A stretch of DNA of 64,000 nucleotides from Galeruca laticollis (lineage: Eukaryota; Arthropoda; Insecta; Coleoptera; Chrysomelidae), in assembly GCA_963921935.1 (NCBI GenBank), contig OY998177.1, positions 104,399,015-104,463,014 of the forward strand. Direction: 5' to 3'. The notes below the pieces were generated by a model, which did not search any database, was not told the DNA's origin, and saw only the letters and a list, made by a program, of their open reading frames with translations. Shown piece after piece: positions 1 through 12,124 of the stretch (positions are counted from its first letter, which is position 1; every line of letters starts with the position of its first letter). Both the position numbers and the translations under genes were made by a program.

Positions 1-982
1 CACGGTCAGTATAGTCGGAGGATCTCATTGAACCAACACTCGAAATAGTCGCCATTTTGCATTTCCCGAAGCTTGTGTGTGCACGTACTTGTTCGAGTGA
101 TTATAATTTGGTAAGTACCTTGTAAAGATTTTCTATATAACTTAATTCGGTTTGCACAAACTAAACATATTTCCTTATTGAAACTCTTATTTATTCTCAA
201 TTTACGGGTAATTAAGGTAGGTAAGTGTTAATCTGTAATATTCAGTACAGTTGACTTCAATAATCTTGTCTGGGTTGTAAGGTATGAACGCTTTTTACAG
301 TAATGCTGAGTACTTATTATCACAGTCCCTCATCGGTAGGTACTCTCATACAATACTATGTTTTACAAAGTCATAATTTCTAGTCGAACAATGTCTATCC
401 AATTTTAATAGGTTGATATATACTCAATCACGTTGAAAATGGGTAAATGACAAACGTTGAAAACTGGTAGGTACGAATATAGTAGAAAATATGATTATGT
501 GAAATAGATAGATTTATGAGGATCGAGTATCAGAAGTTTTCCAACTAAGTAGTTTGAATAAAAACTTTTTTCATTCATTTTATACCTAGAAGCTTAAACT
601 TATTTTTTATAATTCGAGTATAGTACTTTTCATCAAATGACAAGCGCAAGCGCAGCAGCCATGTTGGAAAAGCGGTAGTTTAAAAGTTTCGAACTGTTTT
701 GTGCAATATTGGCTGGAAATGCAATATTATTTCCACAAAAAATCCATTATTGAAACAAATTATTGATGGGCTGTATTTGTTGAAAAATTCAGTTAAAAGC
801 ATAGTTGTGAGATATGAAAATGTGGTTAAAGTGTCATGAACGTTCTCAACAAGGTGAAATAAGTGTGCTATTTGAGAGGTTATCTGTCATTACAATCTAT
901 TATTTAAATAAATTTGAAAAAAATATATTTTCATGACTTTGAATGTATGAACTAGTGACGGAAACACGAAGTATAAGACACG
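1..982. other. AT-rich stretch, nothing recognised
   Basis: No coding sequence, RNA gene or clear repeat is visible. Only short open frames occur. A near-palindromic AACGTT context appears around 440-465 and recurs further right near 6.5 kb. Confidence 0.5.
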
Positions 983-1956
983 TTGCAAAAAATCGATAAT
1001 CGATTACCTTCAAAGATTCTGGATATGGCTGCGTTTTTCTGCACACATTCAAATGTTCTTTCGAATTTGAATACTATATTTCCACTCAACATTATAAATT
1101 TTCATGTAACACGATTGAAATCAATTGGCGGAATCTCTCCGGAAGATCACATCTGGAGGATTTTGAGATTTTTGTTAACCAACGAGCTGGCTACCCTTTA
1201 TAATTGGTAGGGCAATGATAAAAAACCGCTTCTAGGGATACCCGTGTAATCCAACTAATTTATGGTATGGTGCAGATATTTTGTTTGTCATACAATTATT
1301 ATACAAAGCATTCCATTTAAAACGAGTCACACTGAATAACTTTGGAGATAATGATTTTCAGATAAAATAAAAAAACACGTCCACAATGATACACAGAGGG
1401 ACAAATTTTGTTATATTCAAACTGATGTAACTTTCACTATAGCACCCTCAGAGCACGTAATCACATAATTTCAAATGAATCACATTAGGTACATTTTTTT
1501 TCATTAGATTCTCCTTGATCAGCAGATTTTTAAAAAGTACAATACATATGGTTTGAAGCTATTCATCCCAAATAAGTTGTAGATGTAAGTTTCAGGGCAT
1601 ACGTATTGTACATTTTTGAAATCTGCACATCAAGGAGAATCTGATAATATAAATAAATATAGAGTGATCCATTTGAAACAATGTGGTGACATGCACTGGG
1701 AGTGCGATACTGAAAGTTAAATTGAGTGTGAATATGTCAAAATGTGTCCCCTGTGGTTAAAGTGTTTCAATTTTTCCTAAAAGCGTGGCTCTTGTTTCGA
1801 ATGCAATGCACTGTATTAATTATTTTTTGCAGTTGCCGTAAAAAAGAATTTGGAGTTGCAACGGACATAGAGATAGCCGATGCCACTAAAGATTGGCTAA
1901 AGTGTGCAAAAAAGAGGATGAACGATTCCAGCAAATCGAAAAGAAGAAATCCTTGA
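983..1956 (+). pseudogene. DUF4806-like gene remnant
   Basis: Residues encoded at about 1120-1210 read RLKSIGG...DHI.RILR.LLTNELA.LYNW, which fits my memory of the DUF4806 core (IGG, R-IL--L-TNE, NW) found in many insect transposon-linked proteins. A TAG codon follows the NW at 1208-1210, and the same frame continues with GNDKKPLLGIPV before a second stop, so the gene is broken. A second exon-like block at about 1838-1956 follows a pyrimidine-rich TTTTTTGCAG acceptor. It encodes DIEIADATKDWLKCAKKR and ends at TGA, resembling the C-terminal tail of the same family. The roughly 600 bp between would be intron. The family call is from memory; the premature stop is seen directly. Confidence 0.5.
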
Positions 1957-2465
1957 ATGGAACATTCATATTTGTTAAGTTTTGAACAAAATATTTTTAA
2001 GTTTAAAGGAATATAAGTTTATTTCTATAAATTTTTCATTATTTTTATGTTTTGGATGGAACATTCATATTTGTTCAATTTTCAACAAATAATTTTTAAG
2101 TTTAAAGCAACATTAGTTTAGTTTATGTTCACGATTTTTTATTATTTTTATGGTTTGAATGAAACATTCATATTTATTCAATTTTCAACCAATGATTTTT
2201 GAATTTAAAGGAATATTAGTTTAGTTTATTTTTATAAATTTTTTATGTTTATGTTTTGAATGGAACATTCATATTTATTCAATTTTCAACAATGATTTTT
2301 AAGTTTAAAGGAATATTAGTTTAGTTTATTTTCACAATTTTTCTATTATTTTTATGTTTTGAATTGAACATTCATATTTATTCTATTTTATACAAATGAT
2401 TTTTAAGTTTAAAAGAATATTAGTTTAGTTTATTTTTATAAATTATTATTTTTATGTTTTGTTAT
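1951..2465. repeat. ~100-bp tandem satellite, five copies
   Basis: The unit begins GAACATTCATATTT and contains TTTTAAGTTTAAAGGAATATTAGTTTAG. Copies start near 1959, 2058, 2161, 2262 and 2365, giving a period of 99-103 bp. Copies differ by scattered substitutions and small indels. The array starts at the stop codon of the DUF4806-like remnant. Confidence 0.85.
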
Positions 2466-3521
2466 GATATTATATTTCTTTGAAAATATTTACATTGTTT
2501 TTATTTTCAGGGTTGGTACAAAATCCAGGAACAGCGAAATATCTCGAGAAATACACATTCTGACTAAAACTGGAAAAAGGCATTTTCGATTGTTTTTCAA
2601 AACTTATCCAATGACACCAAACTCGTTTCCCCTTTCACTTCCACTAGGAATACATTGATTTCATGTGCTATTATTGACTTCCCTTTCCCTTGGGAAAGGG
2701 GGGATCAAATTTAAAACTTGAGTTAAGCCCATTTTTTTAGAAGAATTGGTTGCTATGGTACAAAATACGTAGATTTTGTCCCTAATTTTGAAATAATAAT
2801 AAATTTGTCATCGGTTATTGTACAACATACTGTTTTTAATGGATATATTACTGTTTGGTTACTTACTTTCAGATGCAGAATACAACTGAACCGAACAATA
2901 ACCGATTTGAAATTTATTATATCAAAATTGCAGACAGTACCTTCGTATTTTATACCGTAGAAACTGAGAATGCCAAAAAAGTAGATCTAATCAAATTAAT
3001 CAATTTATTTCTCTCTTCTCTAGGTGTATGGAAAAGTGATTATGGCACATTATCTCAATGTAATTTTTTCTGGAGAATATAATCTAAATCAATACATATA
3101 GGGTTTCTATTTATAAATTCAAACTTGCCCCCTACCCCACTCCCAGGAGATAGAGGAGGTGGGTCGAGTTTTGAGTTATTGGATAGCTTTTCAAAAATAA
3201 TGGATCCATAAATTTTCGTTTCGTTGTTTATTTCTCGTGATATTTCACCTTTTCAAGACTTTGTACTAACCCTCTATGATATTCATCCGTACAGGAAATA
3301 AGTAACGTTGCGAACTCATCGTATTTGTGTTATTGAAACGTTTATAGAACATTTCAGTGTAGAAAGTTGAATTATACTATTATAGAAACATGCAAACATC
3401 GTTCAACCAGGAATATCAATATTACAATATGACCTGGATACTAGAATTCTTCGTTTAATTTCGGTGTTATTCTAGTATCTATTGGGGTCGCTACAAATCG
3501 AACGTCATGGTTGAAAAACAT
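2466..3521. other. Mostly unassigned; possible exon at 2871-3082
   Basis: TTACTTTCAG ends at 2870 and is followed by an ATG and a 70-codon open frame to 3082 that includes NRFEIYYIKIADSTFVFYT. I do not recognise it. It may be an exon of a decayed gene or chance. A perfect 9-bp hairpin, CCCTTTCCC TT GGGAAAGGG, lies near 2682-2701. The remainder is AT-rich without repeats I can name. Confidence 0.3.
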
Positions 3522-3899
3522 ATTAATAGTCGCGTCAACGCCTGCGAACACCTATCAATTTGGTGCCACAGGTCGGATCGGGATGCGGTTTTCTGCATTC
3601 TCTTCCAAAACGATTATCTCGGAATGTGTCTGGGTAGATTTTCCCCGGAGATCGAAAATTGCATCGCTGCAGGCCAAAGGGCACGCGAAAAATGCATTAT
3701 CTGGGAGGCCTTTTGGAAGATTTTCAAATTTCGATAAATAAGGGTCAGAACTCGCCCGGATCGGGTACTCGGGGGTTTTCGAGGCCGCTGATCACGAATA
3801 TAATGTTCAAACTGACCTCCGAACACCTGGTGCACCAGAACCTGACCCTAAACGTCATCTCCGGGAGTTTTCCTGACACAATCAAAGAAGATCAATCAA

Positions 3900-4722
3900 A
3901 AATAATTTCGGGGGGTTTTTTGGCCCGCTGAATCCAAATCTGGCATCAGCGAGCACCCCACTGGCACCTGGTGCACCAAAACCCGGGCTAGAACGTCGTC
4001 TCCGAGAGTTTTCTTGAGAAGACTGCCAAAACCTACCCGAAAATCATAAGAGGGCAGTTCTGTGGGGCGGTGATCCCGAATTTCACGCCGAAAACAACTC
4101 CCCGAATACCTGGTGCACCAGAACCTGACCCTAAACGTCATCTCCGGGAGTTTTCCTGACACAATCAAAGAGGGTCAATCAAGAATCATTCTGGGGGTTT
4201 TTTTGGCCCGCTGAATCCAAATCTGGCATCGGCGAGCACCTCACTGGCACCTGGTGCACTGAAACCCGGGCTAGAACGTCATCTCCGAGAGTTTTCTTGA
4301 GAAGACTGCCAAAACCTACCCGAAAATCATAAGAGGGCAGTTCTGTGAGGCGGTGGTCCCGAATTTCACGCCGAAAACAACTCCCCGAATACCTGGTGCA
4401 CCAGAACCTGACCCTAAACGTCATCTCCGGGAGTTTTCCTGACACAATCAAAGAAGGTCAATCAAGAATCATTCTGGGGGTTTTTTTGGCCCGCTGAACC
4501 CAAATCTGGCATCGGCGAGCACCCCACTGGCACCTGGTGCACCGAAACCCGGGCTAGAACGTCATCTCCGAGAGTTTTCTTGAGAAGACTGCCGAAACCT
4601 ACCCGAAAATCATAAGAGGGCAGTTCTGTGAGGCGGTGGTCCCGAATTTCACGCCGAAAACAACTCCCCGAACACCTGGTGCACCAGAACCTGACCCTAA
4701 ACGTCATCTCCGAGAGTTGTAC
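3900..4722. repeat. 283-bp tandem units, left arm
   Basis: The landmark GGCCCGCTGAA recurs at 3922, 4205 and 4488, an exact 283-bp period. Each unit carries CACCTGGTGCACC twice and a near-repeat ...CGTCATCTCCGRGAGTTTTC. The unit itself therefore looks like an older doubling of a ~140-bp sequence. Confidence 0.9.
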
Positions 4723-5430
4723 AGACACGACCCCAACAAACTCACCAAAAACCGTCTCATAATTTGACACATTTATTAATGTGTAACTCTGGCGTAGGGC
4801 CTTCGAAAGAGTTGTTCCAGTGCTGCAGGAACAACAAGAATAATTACCCCCCCCCCAAGATCTCCGAAGCATGCCGAGCGGGCCTTTCACTTTCTAACGA
4901 AGCGTAGATCGAGCAGCTGCCGGCATTCACAGTCAGGAGAAACACGTTGGAGCATTCATGTTGCCACGAGATATATTTAATATTAATACAAATAGTTCTG
5001 TGAGTGATATTTTTTGTGCATATCAGTGACGGACATTTTTCGTGCATATCTGTGAATGCTTATTTATTTATCATCTATATATCTTGATTAGAGAGGTAAT
5101 CTATTAGTGGTAGTCTCATCAGAAACATATCGATAATCAGGGTGAGTTCTCCATAACTTTTACAATTTACTGGAAATTTGGTTTAATAAATTGGATATAA
5201 TTCAACTTTTACAACCTGTAATGATTCCAGAATAAATATTTGGATCATTTGAGTCATTTGGACATACTGGAACAAGAGTATTTGACTTCACAATAACATA
5301 CAGGTAGCAGCGGACAAATTCTATCCATTTGTCATAAAATTACCAGCTGAAAACTTGTAAATCCGTAAATCTCAATTGTTAAATACTAAAGCTATGAGAG
5401 TGTGTGTGTGAGAGAGAGAGAGAGAGAGAA
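4723..5430. other. Unique centre of the palindrome
   Basis: About 700 bp with a C10 run near 4847-4856, a (GA)n tract near 5409 and no open frame that I recognise. Confidence 0.6.
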
Positions 5431-6160
5431 CTGCCCTCTTATGATTTTCGGGTGTGTTTTGGCAGTCATCTCAAGAAAACTCTCGGAGATGACGTTCTAG
5501 CCTGGGTTTCGGTGCACCAGGTGCCAGTGAGGTGCTCGCCGATGCCAGATTTGGATTCAGCGGGCCAAAAAAACCCCCAGAATGATTCTTGATTGACCTT
5601 CTTTGATTGTGTCAGGAAAACTCCCGGAGATTACGTTTAGGGTCAGGTTCTGGTGCACCAGGTATTCGGGGAGTTGTTTTCGGCGTGAAATTCGGGACCA
5701 CCGCCCCACAGAACTGCCCTCTTATGATTTTCGGGTAGGTTTTGGCAGTCTTCTCAAGACTCTCGGAGACGACGTTCTAGCCCGGGTTTCGGTGCACCAG
5801 GTGCCAGTGGGGTGCTCGCCGATGCCAGATTTGGATTCAGCGGGCCAAAAAAAACCCCAGAATGATTCTTGATTGACCTTCTCTGATTGTGTCAGGAAAA
5901 CTCCCGGAGATGACGTTTAGGGTCAGGTTCTGGTGCACCAGGTATTCGGGGAGTTGTTTTCGGCGCGAAATTCGGGACCACCGCCCCACAAAACTGCCCT
6001 CTTATGATTTTCGGGTAGGTTTTGGCAGTCTTCTCAAGAAAACTCTCGGAAACGACGTTCTAGCCCGGGTTTCGGTGCACCAGGTGCCAGTGGGGTGCTC
6101 GCCGATGCCAGATTTGGATTCAGCGGGCCAAAAAACCCCCCGAAATTATTTTTGGTTGAC
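5431..6160. repeat. 283-bp tandem units, right arm (inverted)
   Basis: The landmark CGGGCC recurs at 5561, 5841 and 6124 (periods 280 and 283). It is the reverse complement of the left-arm array. A (GA)n tract at 5409-5428 marks the junction with the unique centre. Confidence 0.9.
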
Positions 6161-6537
6161 CTTCTTTGATTGTGTCAGGAAAACTCCCGGATATGATATT
6201 TAGGGTCAGGTTCTGGTGCACCAGGTGTTCGGAGGTCAGTTTGAACAATATATTCGTGATCAGCGGCCTCGAAAACCCCAGAGTACCCGATCCGGGCGAG
6301 TTCTGACCCTTATTTATCGAAATTTGAAAATCTTCCAAGAGGCCTCCCAGAGAATGCATTTTTCGCGTGCCCTTTGGCCTGCAGCGATGCAATTTTCGAT
6401 CTCCGGGGAAAATCTACCCAGACACATTCCGAGATAATCGTTTTGGAAGAGAATGCAGAAAACCGCATCCCGATCCGACCTGTGGCACCAAATTGATAGA
6501 TTGGTATCCACTTCCGCGACCGTTGACGCGACTATAA

Positions 6538-6977
6538 TGCAACGTTACATCGAAACCAAAAGGTATCGTTTTAGTGAAGTGAATTTTCAATGGATAAATA
6601 ACGTTGAAATGCCGTGAATAGGTAGAGTTACGTTGAAACCAAACCACAACGTTATATTTCAGTAGAGTTAACATTATAATAACTATGTTTGCAACGAGGA
6701 AATAACCTTGAATCAACGTAATAAAGTAACGTTACCGTAAAACCAGAATAAAACGTATTGCCTAACGACATTTTGCCGTTTTTTCAACGATGAATGCTGG
6801 TGGCGTTACTTGAAAAATTCAACGTTTTTTTACATATCTGTGTTTATTGGGATAATAATCTTGTTACATTAATAGCTATAATATGCTCCTTAATTGATTC
6901 AATTTTGAAAAAATTCGCATTTTAAAATTTCAACTGTTAAATACGCCCTCTTGCGGTTGACCTACAAATCTGAAAAT

Positions 6978-6981
<4 letters not shown>
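6538..6981. repeat. AACGTT-rich stretch
   Basis: The palindrome AACGTT or a close variant (ACGTTGAA, AACGTTAC) appears at least six times between 6540 and 6830. Single copies occur left of the palindromic element at about 3304, so the foldback element may have landed inside an older AACGTT-rich repeat. No gene is seen. Confidence 0.4.

Positions 6982-7034
<53 letters not shown>
6982..7034. repeat. (TA)n microsatellite
   Basis: About 26 TA dinucleotides. Confidence 0.95.
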
Positions 7035-7037
<3 letters not shown>

Positions 7038-7244
7038 ATCCACTCCTGAGATATGGCCGACGGACGTTCTTAGTTGGCCACCCGGTACATATATCTCCCC
7101 TACTGCGCCATACGTGGACCTTCTCTGTTTTACTTATCATCTTCTCATTTGGTTGTTCAGCCTCGTTTTCCAGATTTAGGAATGACCGTTCAAACAGATG
7201 TTTAGTGTCACTGTGAATCACCTCTTATTTGGTGGAAGTATGTA

Positions 7245-8178
7245 TTACTTTTCCGCCAACCTATCTAATATGTGAGAAAAGTATTGGTTTACCCCAAAAA
7301 AAGTTGGAATTTTGAAAAAACTTTTTGAGATATTTTCACGTTTTCCATCAACAACAACACGAAAAAATGGTTTTTAGAAAAAAATCCTGTGTGTATGTCG
7401 CCGTCGTCGCCGTCATCGTCGTCGGCCACTTTTCCTTACATGTCTTGTTAGCACGATACAGCCCCCGGAGTGCAATAAGTCACCAATTTTATGATGTAAT
7501 ATTGTTAAGGACAGATGAACCCTATTGATTTTCAGCTCACCAGAGCCAGTACAACGGGTGCTATGGTACTTGAAGTACGACATTTCGTCAATTTTTGGGA
7601 AATTTCAGTTTGTTAGCACGATACAGCCTCCGCAGTTCAACAAGTCACCAATTTTATGATTGAATATTATTCAGGATATCTCACTGATAAACGCTATTGA
7701 TTTTCAGCTCACCAGAGCCAATACAACAGGTGCTACAGTACTTTAAGTACGATATTTTTGTCATACCATTCAAGGCGTCTCAAATATGAACCCTATTGAT
7801 ATTCAGCTGACTAAAGCCAGTACAACGGGTGCTATGGTACTTGAAGTACCAAATTTTTGGCTTTTTTGGAGAATTTTCAGTTTGTTAGCACGATACCAGC
7901 CTCCAGAGAGTATACGATTGATCAATTTTATGATTGAATATTGTTCAAGGTGTCTCACAGATGTGCCCTATTGATTTTCAGTTGTCTAGAGTGAGTACAG
8001 CGGGTCCTATAAATCCTGATTTACTAACTTTTTGGTTATTTTTGCAGAAATTCCAGTTTGTTAGGACGATACATCCCCCGAAGTGTATACAAGTAACACT
8101 TTTATGATTTAATATTGTTCAGGGCCACAGATGCGGAAAAGTTAGTTTTAATCTTTAAAACCGTTTATTTTTTTAGTA
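7245..8178 (+). repeat. Left TIR with ~200-bp subrepeats
   Basis: Four to five degenerate units share TTTGTTAGCACGATACAGCCTCCG..., CAATTTTATGATTGAATATTGTTCA... and CCCTATTGATTTTCAGCTCACCAGAGCCAGTACAACGGGTGCTATGGTACTTGAAGTAC in that order. The outermost 200 bp differs and carries a GTCGTCGTC-like triplet block at 7397-7424. Confidence 0.85.
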
Positions 8179-8606
8179 GTACGACTTGTCCATCATGTAT
8201 TCTTCTTCCTCCTTTCCTTGGTATGATCATTCAGAAAGTGCTTGATTTGGGACTAACCTCTATGTGGATTGTCAGGGTGGTTACTATTTTTATCGAGGTT
8301 CGTTTCTGTCCAAGTAATAACTACGAAGGAATCAGTTAATACCTGAACTGCCAACGCGGAATGTTGTTACGAAAATATAAATAAATGAAATAAAATGAAT
8401 AAATATATAAAATAAATAAATATTTACATTTTGAAGCAAGAATATTGACTAAAATTCAAGACTGTTTTAGTTGATTATTAGAAAGCTTAGATCAGGGTTC
8501 TCCATTTGGCCGGAATATGTGCCGTTTATTACGCTTCCACGCTTTCTTAACGATTGTGTGCTACGTTTTTACGGCTACTTTATCCATAGACATTAACAGC
8601 GCTACC
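8179..8606. other. Internal spacer of the long-TIR element
   Basis: AT-rich and non-coding as far as I can see. It contains short AAATAAATA-type runs near 8380-8430. Confidence 0.4.
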
Positions 8607-8796
8607 TTAATCCTAGAATTCTAACCTTATTTTACAATATCGTGAATACTAACCATTCGTAATTTTTACGAACTCGTATTTAAAAATCAAAAACAAGTTG
8701 ACAAAATATTTTTTTATATTAAATTACTCAAGATTTTAACTAATACATATGTATTGAACTAAACGAACTGATAAAATAAACAAAATAGTATATTAA

Positions 8797-8907
8797 GTAA
8801 CGAGTGTTGTAAGAAGCATTTTACGCACGAACGGAAAAGTTACGCACGAAGCCGCGTAGCGGCGAGTGCGTAATTCCGTGAGTGCGTAAAATGCGATACA
8901 ACATGTG
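8797..8907. repeat. 110-bp imperfect palindrome
   Basis: AACGAGTGTTGTAAGAAGCATTTTACGCAC pairs with GTGCGTAAAATGCGATACAACATGTGTT around a GCCGCGTAGCGGC core. It looks like a small hairpin-type MITE or a subterminal hairpin of piggyBac 2. Confidence 0.65.
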
Positions 8908-9203
8908 TTACGTACTATACTTTACATATGACCTACTTGTATTGATAATCTTATTAGGGGATTCAAAGTACAAATAAAAACGTACATCCTCGATGCCCAG
9001 CCAAGTTGCATTTCATAAAAGTCCATCCTCGATGCCCAGCCAAGTTTCGTAAAAGTCCATTCTAAGTAGCATTTACTTTTATCAAAAATGTTTGTAGAAT
9101 TACCGGAATTGCAAAAAATAGCGTATACGTATTTCAACTATAGTGACAGGTGAATTTCTTCTCTCAGAAATCAAACACCGCCCGCGGCATTAAATGGGTC
9201 ACT
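8908..9203. repeat. Short direct repeat in non-coding DNA
   Basis: CATCCTCGATGCCCAGCCAAGTT occurs twice (about 8985 and 9024) with a partial third copy. Nothing else is recognised before the TTAA of the inner piggyBac. Confidence 0.5.
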
Positions 9204-9525
9204 TTAACACGTTAACTGCGTATATAATTTATGCTTATTAGTGCGGGGGCGGACGATTCATTTTCAGCAGTTGGAATGAAATATTTGTTCAATATGTTCA
9301 AAATAGGTCCAAAATACTTTTTTTATATGAATAGGGGTGCTAGGGGCCTTGACGTGTAAACACGTCTAGCGCACTCAGCTTATAATTTTTAACCAGGAGC
9401 TGATGACGTGTTTTCACGCCATATTTTTTTAATTTTTTTGGTAAAAATAAATCAATATAAAATGATAATGATAAGTAAAAAACTGTTATTTATTTATCTT
9501 ATATTACATATATGCATAAAAAGTA

Positions 9526-11925
9526 TTACAAATTCTCATGATACTCTCCAAAACACGGCGCAACGCACAGAGCGGGTTTGTTTACACAAGCTGCGCAGTA
9601 ATAAGCGGTTTCTTTCCTGATTTTCTTTTTATAACAATTTTGACACAGCCTGCAAGGTATTCTTCCCGATTCAAGAGGATTGTTTTTGACTGGTACGTGT
9701 TGAGTTGCTTGTGGATTAGTTATGACTTTCGGTTTTGGTGGCACTAAATCTTCTATCACCTGCATTCTAAAATCGTAGAATATCTTGGATTTGGTCTGTT
9801 TTTTAGAAAGGGAATACGATTTGAATAACAGCAACTGCAAGACATGGATTCCAAGCTTTTTGTACCAACGCAGAGTTTTTCGTTCAAAAGGATAGTAACT
9901 GAGAAGTTGGTCTTGACGATCAATCCCGCCCATGTACTGATTATACATCAAAATTACCTCTGGTTTTTGTTTATCCGGTTCTCTTTTATTTTGATATTGA
10001 ATCATGTTATTTCCATATTCTGGAGATATATAATGCACATCTCGTTTATCCCGCCATTTTCCCACCATGATTCCTTTTGCATAACGAGCAATAGTTTCTC
10101 CGGTTTTCAATTTTTGTTGCTTTACATCAATAGGATTGTTTTTACGATCAATTCTTAGTGTGCCAGTACAGTAAGGAATTTTTTCATCTTTTCAATCATG
10201 CTTTAGATTCAGTGTTCGTCGTGTAAATATGTTGTATTGTCATGCACTTGTTTTTACGGCGCGCTGGCTTATTAGCCACCGTAATTCTAATGTCAAACTT
10301 GTCATCTGTTTTCATTCAGTTTTTTAATTTTTAGTGAATTTACATCATGTGAATTATAATTTTACACCCTTCCAATAGGGTATTTTAATGTTTTTATTCC
10401 AATGACTCAATCATAACGATGATTCTATCTTGAGTATTGTTTTTAATCAACTTGATGGCTTTGACAACTACTTCTTTAAATGACGTAAGTTCAACCTTTT
10501 TTAAATTGTTTTTTCAAAATTTCACAAGCTTTGTAATTTTTCATAGGACGGCTTTGATAATGGCTTAATAGCCGAAAGCGCTTAGCTGGAAAGTTATAAA
10601 CTAATACACACTGAGTATTCGTCGTTTTCATTCACTCAAGTACAGTAAGTGTTTCGTTTTAGCAATTTTTCCGCCAATTCATAGCTATTATAGTAATTGT
10701 CCATGAACACAGAATGGCCAACGTCTAATCTTTCTTCCATCAAATGCAATACCACGTTAGCTGCGTGACCCTTTCCGCCAAAATCATCTAAACTTCCTGT
10801 GTAAACGGAAAATTTTAGTACCGTTCCGTCCAGCTCAGTAAGTACATATAGTTTAATGCCATATTTATGAGCCTTATTTTTAATATATTGCATAAAAGAC
10901 AACCTTCCTCTCCAAAGAACCATTGACTCGTCCAATGATAAATTTTTATTGGGGTAATAAGTTTACAACATTGTGTTGTTGAAGTAGTCAACCAACAGGC
11001 GTATTTTAAATAACCTATCCTGAGGTCTTGGCTGATTTTCTGATGGATTCTCAACAAAATGGAGACATCTCATAATGAGCATAAACCTGTCACGACTCAT
11101 ATTTGCGAAAAAAAATGGCAAACTGAAAAACCGATTCGTCTTCCAATAATTTTGCAAACGATTTATATTGATGGTTCCCATATGGAATAAAAGCCCAAAA
11201 AATACTTTGAATTCATCAGCTGTAACATTACGCCATTTTGTTATCCTAGATTTTCCCGTTACACATGCACACTGGAAAATTTGCTCTGCATAATTGTTGG
11301 TTTCATTGACGATTAGCTCATAGAAATTTTCATCAACCAATAAATTGAAAAAATCGATTGGACGATTTCCTGCAAAAAAACATATTTAAAATTCCCGCCT
11401 ACTTATGTCGCCATTTTGTTTGTACGAGTTGTAAATCATAAACAGTTACAGGCTAGAAAAACTAAGTTTCTTATGATCTAACATATTTTTAGGAAAATGT
11501 CCACGGTTTGTTTCAGTTTACAAAAACTTTCTCGTTTACCTATATAAAACCTTGGGGCAAAGTCAGAAACTCATTTTTCTTCAAAATAGGAATTTTTGTG
11601 AATCCGGCGAATCTTCTACCCAATTTATAGGGCCATCATCTTTTTGCTGTTGACCTGCCTGTTGTTTTTGGGGTGCCTGTATATTCTGTAAATTTGGCTC
11701 ATCCTCTTCACTACCATCCACTATATCACGTGGTATAGTGTCATCAAAATCGGAATCTTCATCCCTTGAAAAGTCGGCATCGTCAAAATCTGGATCAGCG
11801 ATATCATCATCCGATTCATAGAGGAGTTTTTCCATCTCTCCATCATTTAATGGGGCCCTATATTTGAATTTTACTCCTCTTCGAAGCTTTGTCGGTTCAG
11901 AAGGGCCCGGTTCATAGTCACTCAT
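9526..11925 (-). pseudogene. piggyBac transposase 1 (broken)
   Basis: The acidic N-terminus (11925-11581) begins MSDYEPGPSEPTKLRRG. A plausible intron follows, ending at TTTTTTTGCAG near 11371. The core (11370-10640) carries the first catalytic Asp in LSLDESMVLWRGR and the second in VFMDNYYNSYELAEK. The C-terminal part (10164-9526) carries the third Asp in YMGGIDRQDQL and a Cys-rich zinc domain, CRLCQNCYKKK...YCAACVNKPALC. All three DDD residues are present. Breaks: an in-frame TAA at 10963-10965 just before the first catalytic block, a frame problem between 11580 and 11371 unless spliced, and a 464-bp insertion at 10176-10639. This is a typical piggyBac cut-and-paste enzyme that can no longer be made as it stands. 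Confidence 0.85.
10176..10639 (-). mobile_element. 464-bp insertion, possibly Penelope-derived
   Basis: It splits the piggyBac 1 transposase and is flanked by an 11-bp direct repeat, AGTACAGTAAG, at 10165-10175 and 10640-10650. The minus strand contains TTTCCAGCTAAGCGCTTTCGGCT...CATTATCAAAGCCG. That resembles the 3'-region signature in the Penelope-like element at 19.1 kb (CTTCCAAGCTTTCGGAAA...ATTATCAAGG). No coding sequence is seen. Confidence 0.6.
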
Positions 11926-12124
11926 CTTTACTCAAAAATCGCAAATTTTCCACTTATTTATACCTTTCGCTAGAGGCTGACGCAGTACCGACAACGTACT
12001 CGCAAAACTGACAGTGTACTACTGAATACAATAGAAAGCTACTATAGACGTGTTCACACGTCAACCGCCTGAGGGCATGGGTGCGCGTGACGTGTTGACA
12101 CGTCATGCGCAGTGCAGGTGTTAA

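Larger units (their letters stand above)
3522..6537. mobile_element. 3-kb foldback-type palindromic element
   Basis: The left end ATTAATAGTCGCGTCAACG (3522-3540) matches the reverse complement of CGTTGACGCGACTATAAT at 6521-6538. The homology then runs inward along arms of about 1.2 kb (3522-4722) and 1.1 kb (5431-6537). The arms contain 283-bp tandem units. The roughly 0.7-kb centre (4723-5430) is unique. No transposase is visible, so this resembles a non-autonomous Foldback-type element; the family is unknown. Confidence 0.85.
9208..12120 (-). mobile_element. piggyBac element 1 (inner, nested)
   Basis: TTAA at 9204-9207 and 12121-12124 flank CACGTTAACTGCG and, inverted, CACCTGCACTGCG. The element carries one transposase on the minus strand, now broken. 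It sits inside piggyBac 2 and so inserted later. Confidence 0.85.

Noticed and set aside
3900..6160. Regularly spaced repeats as a possible CRISPR array
   Set aside because: Units are long, head-to-tail with no unique spacers, and the genome is eukaryotic.
3896..6203. Series of 90-aa open frames (MIVSGKLPEMTFRV...) repeated on both strands
   Set aside because: They are the 283-bp repeat unit read in a stop-free frame; each unit restarts, and both arms give the same peptide in mirror orientation.
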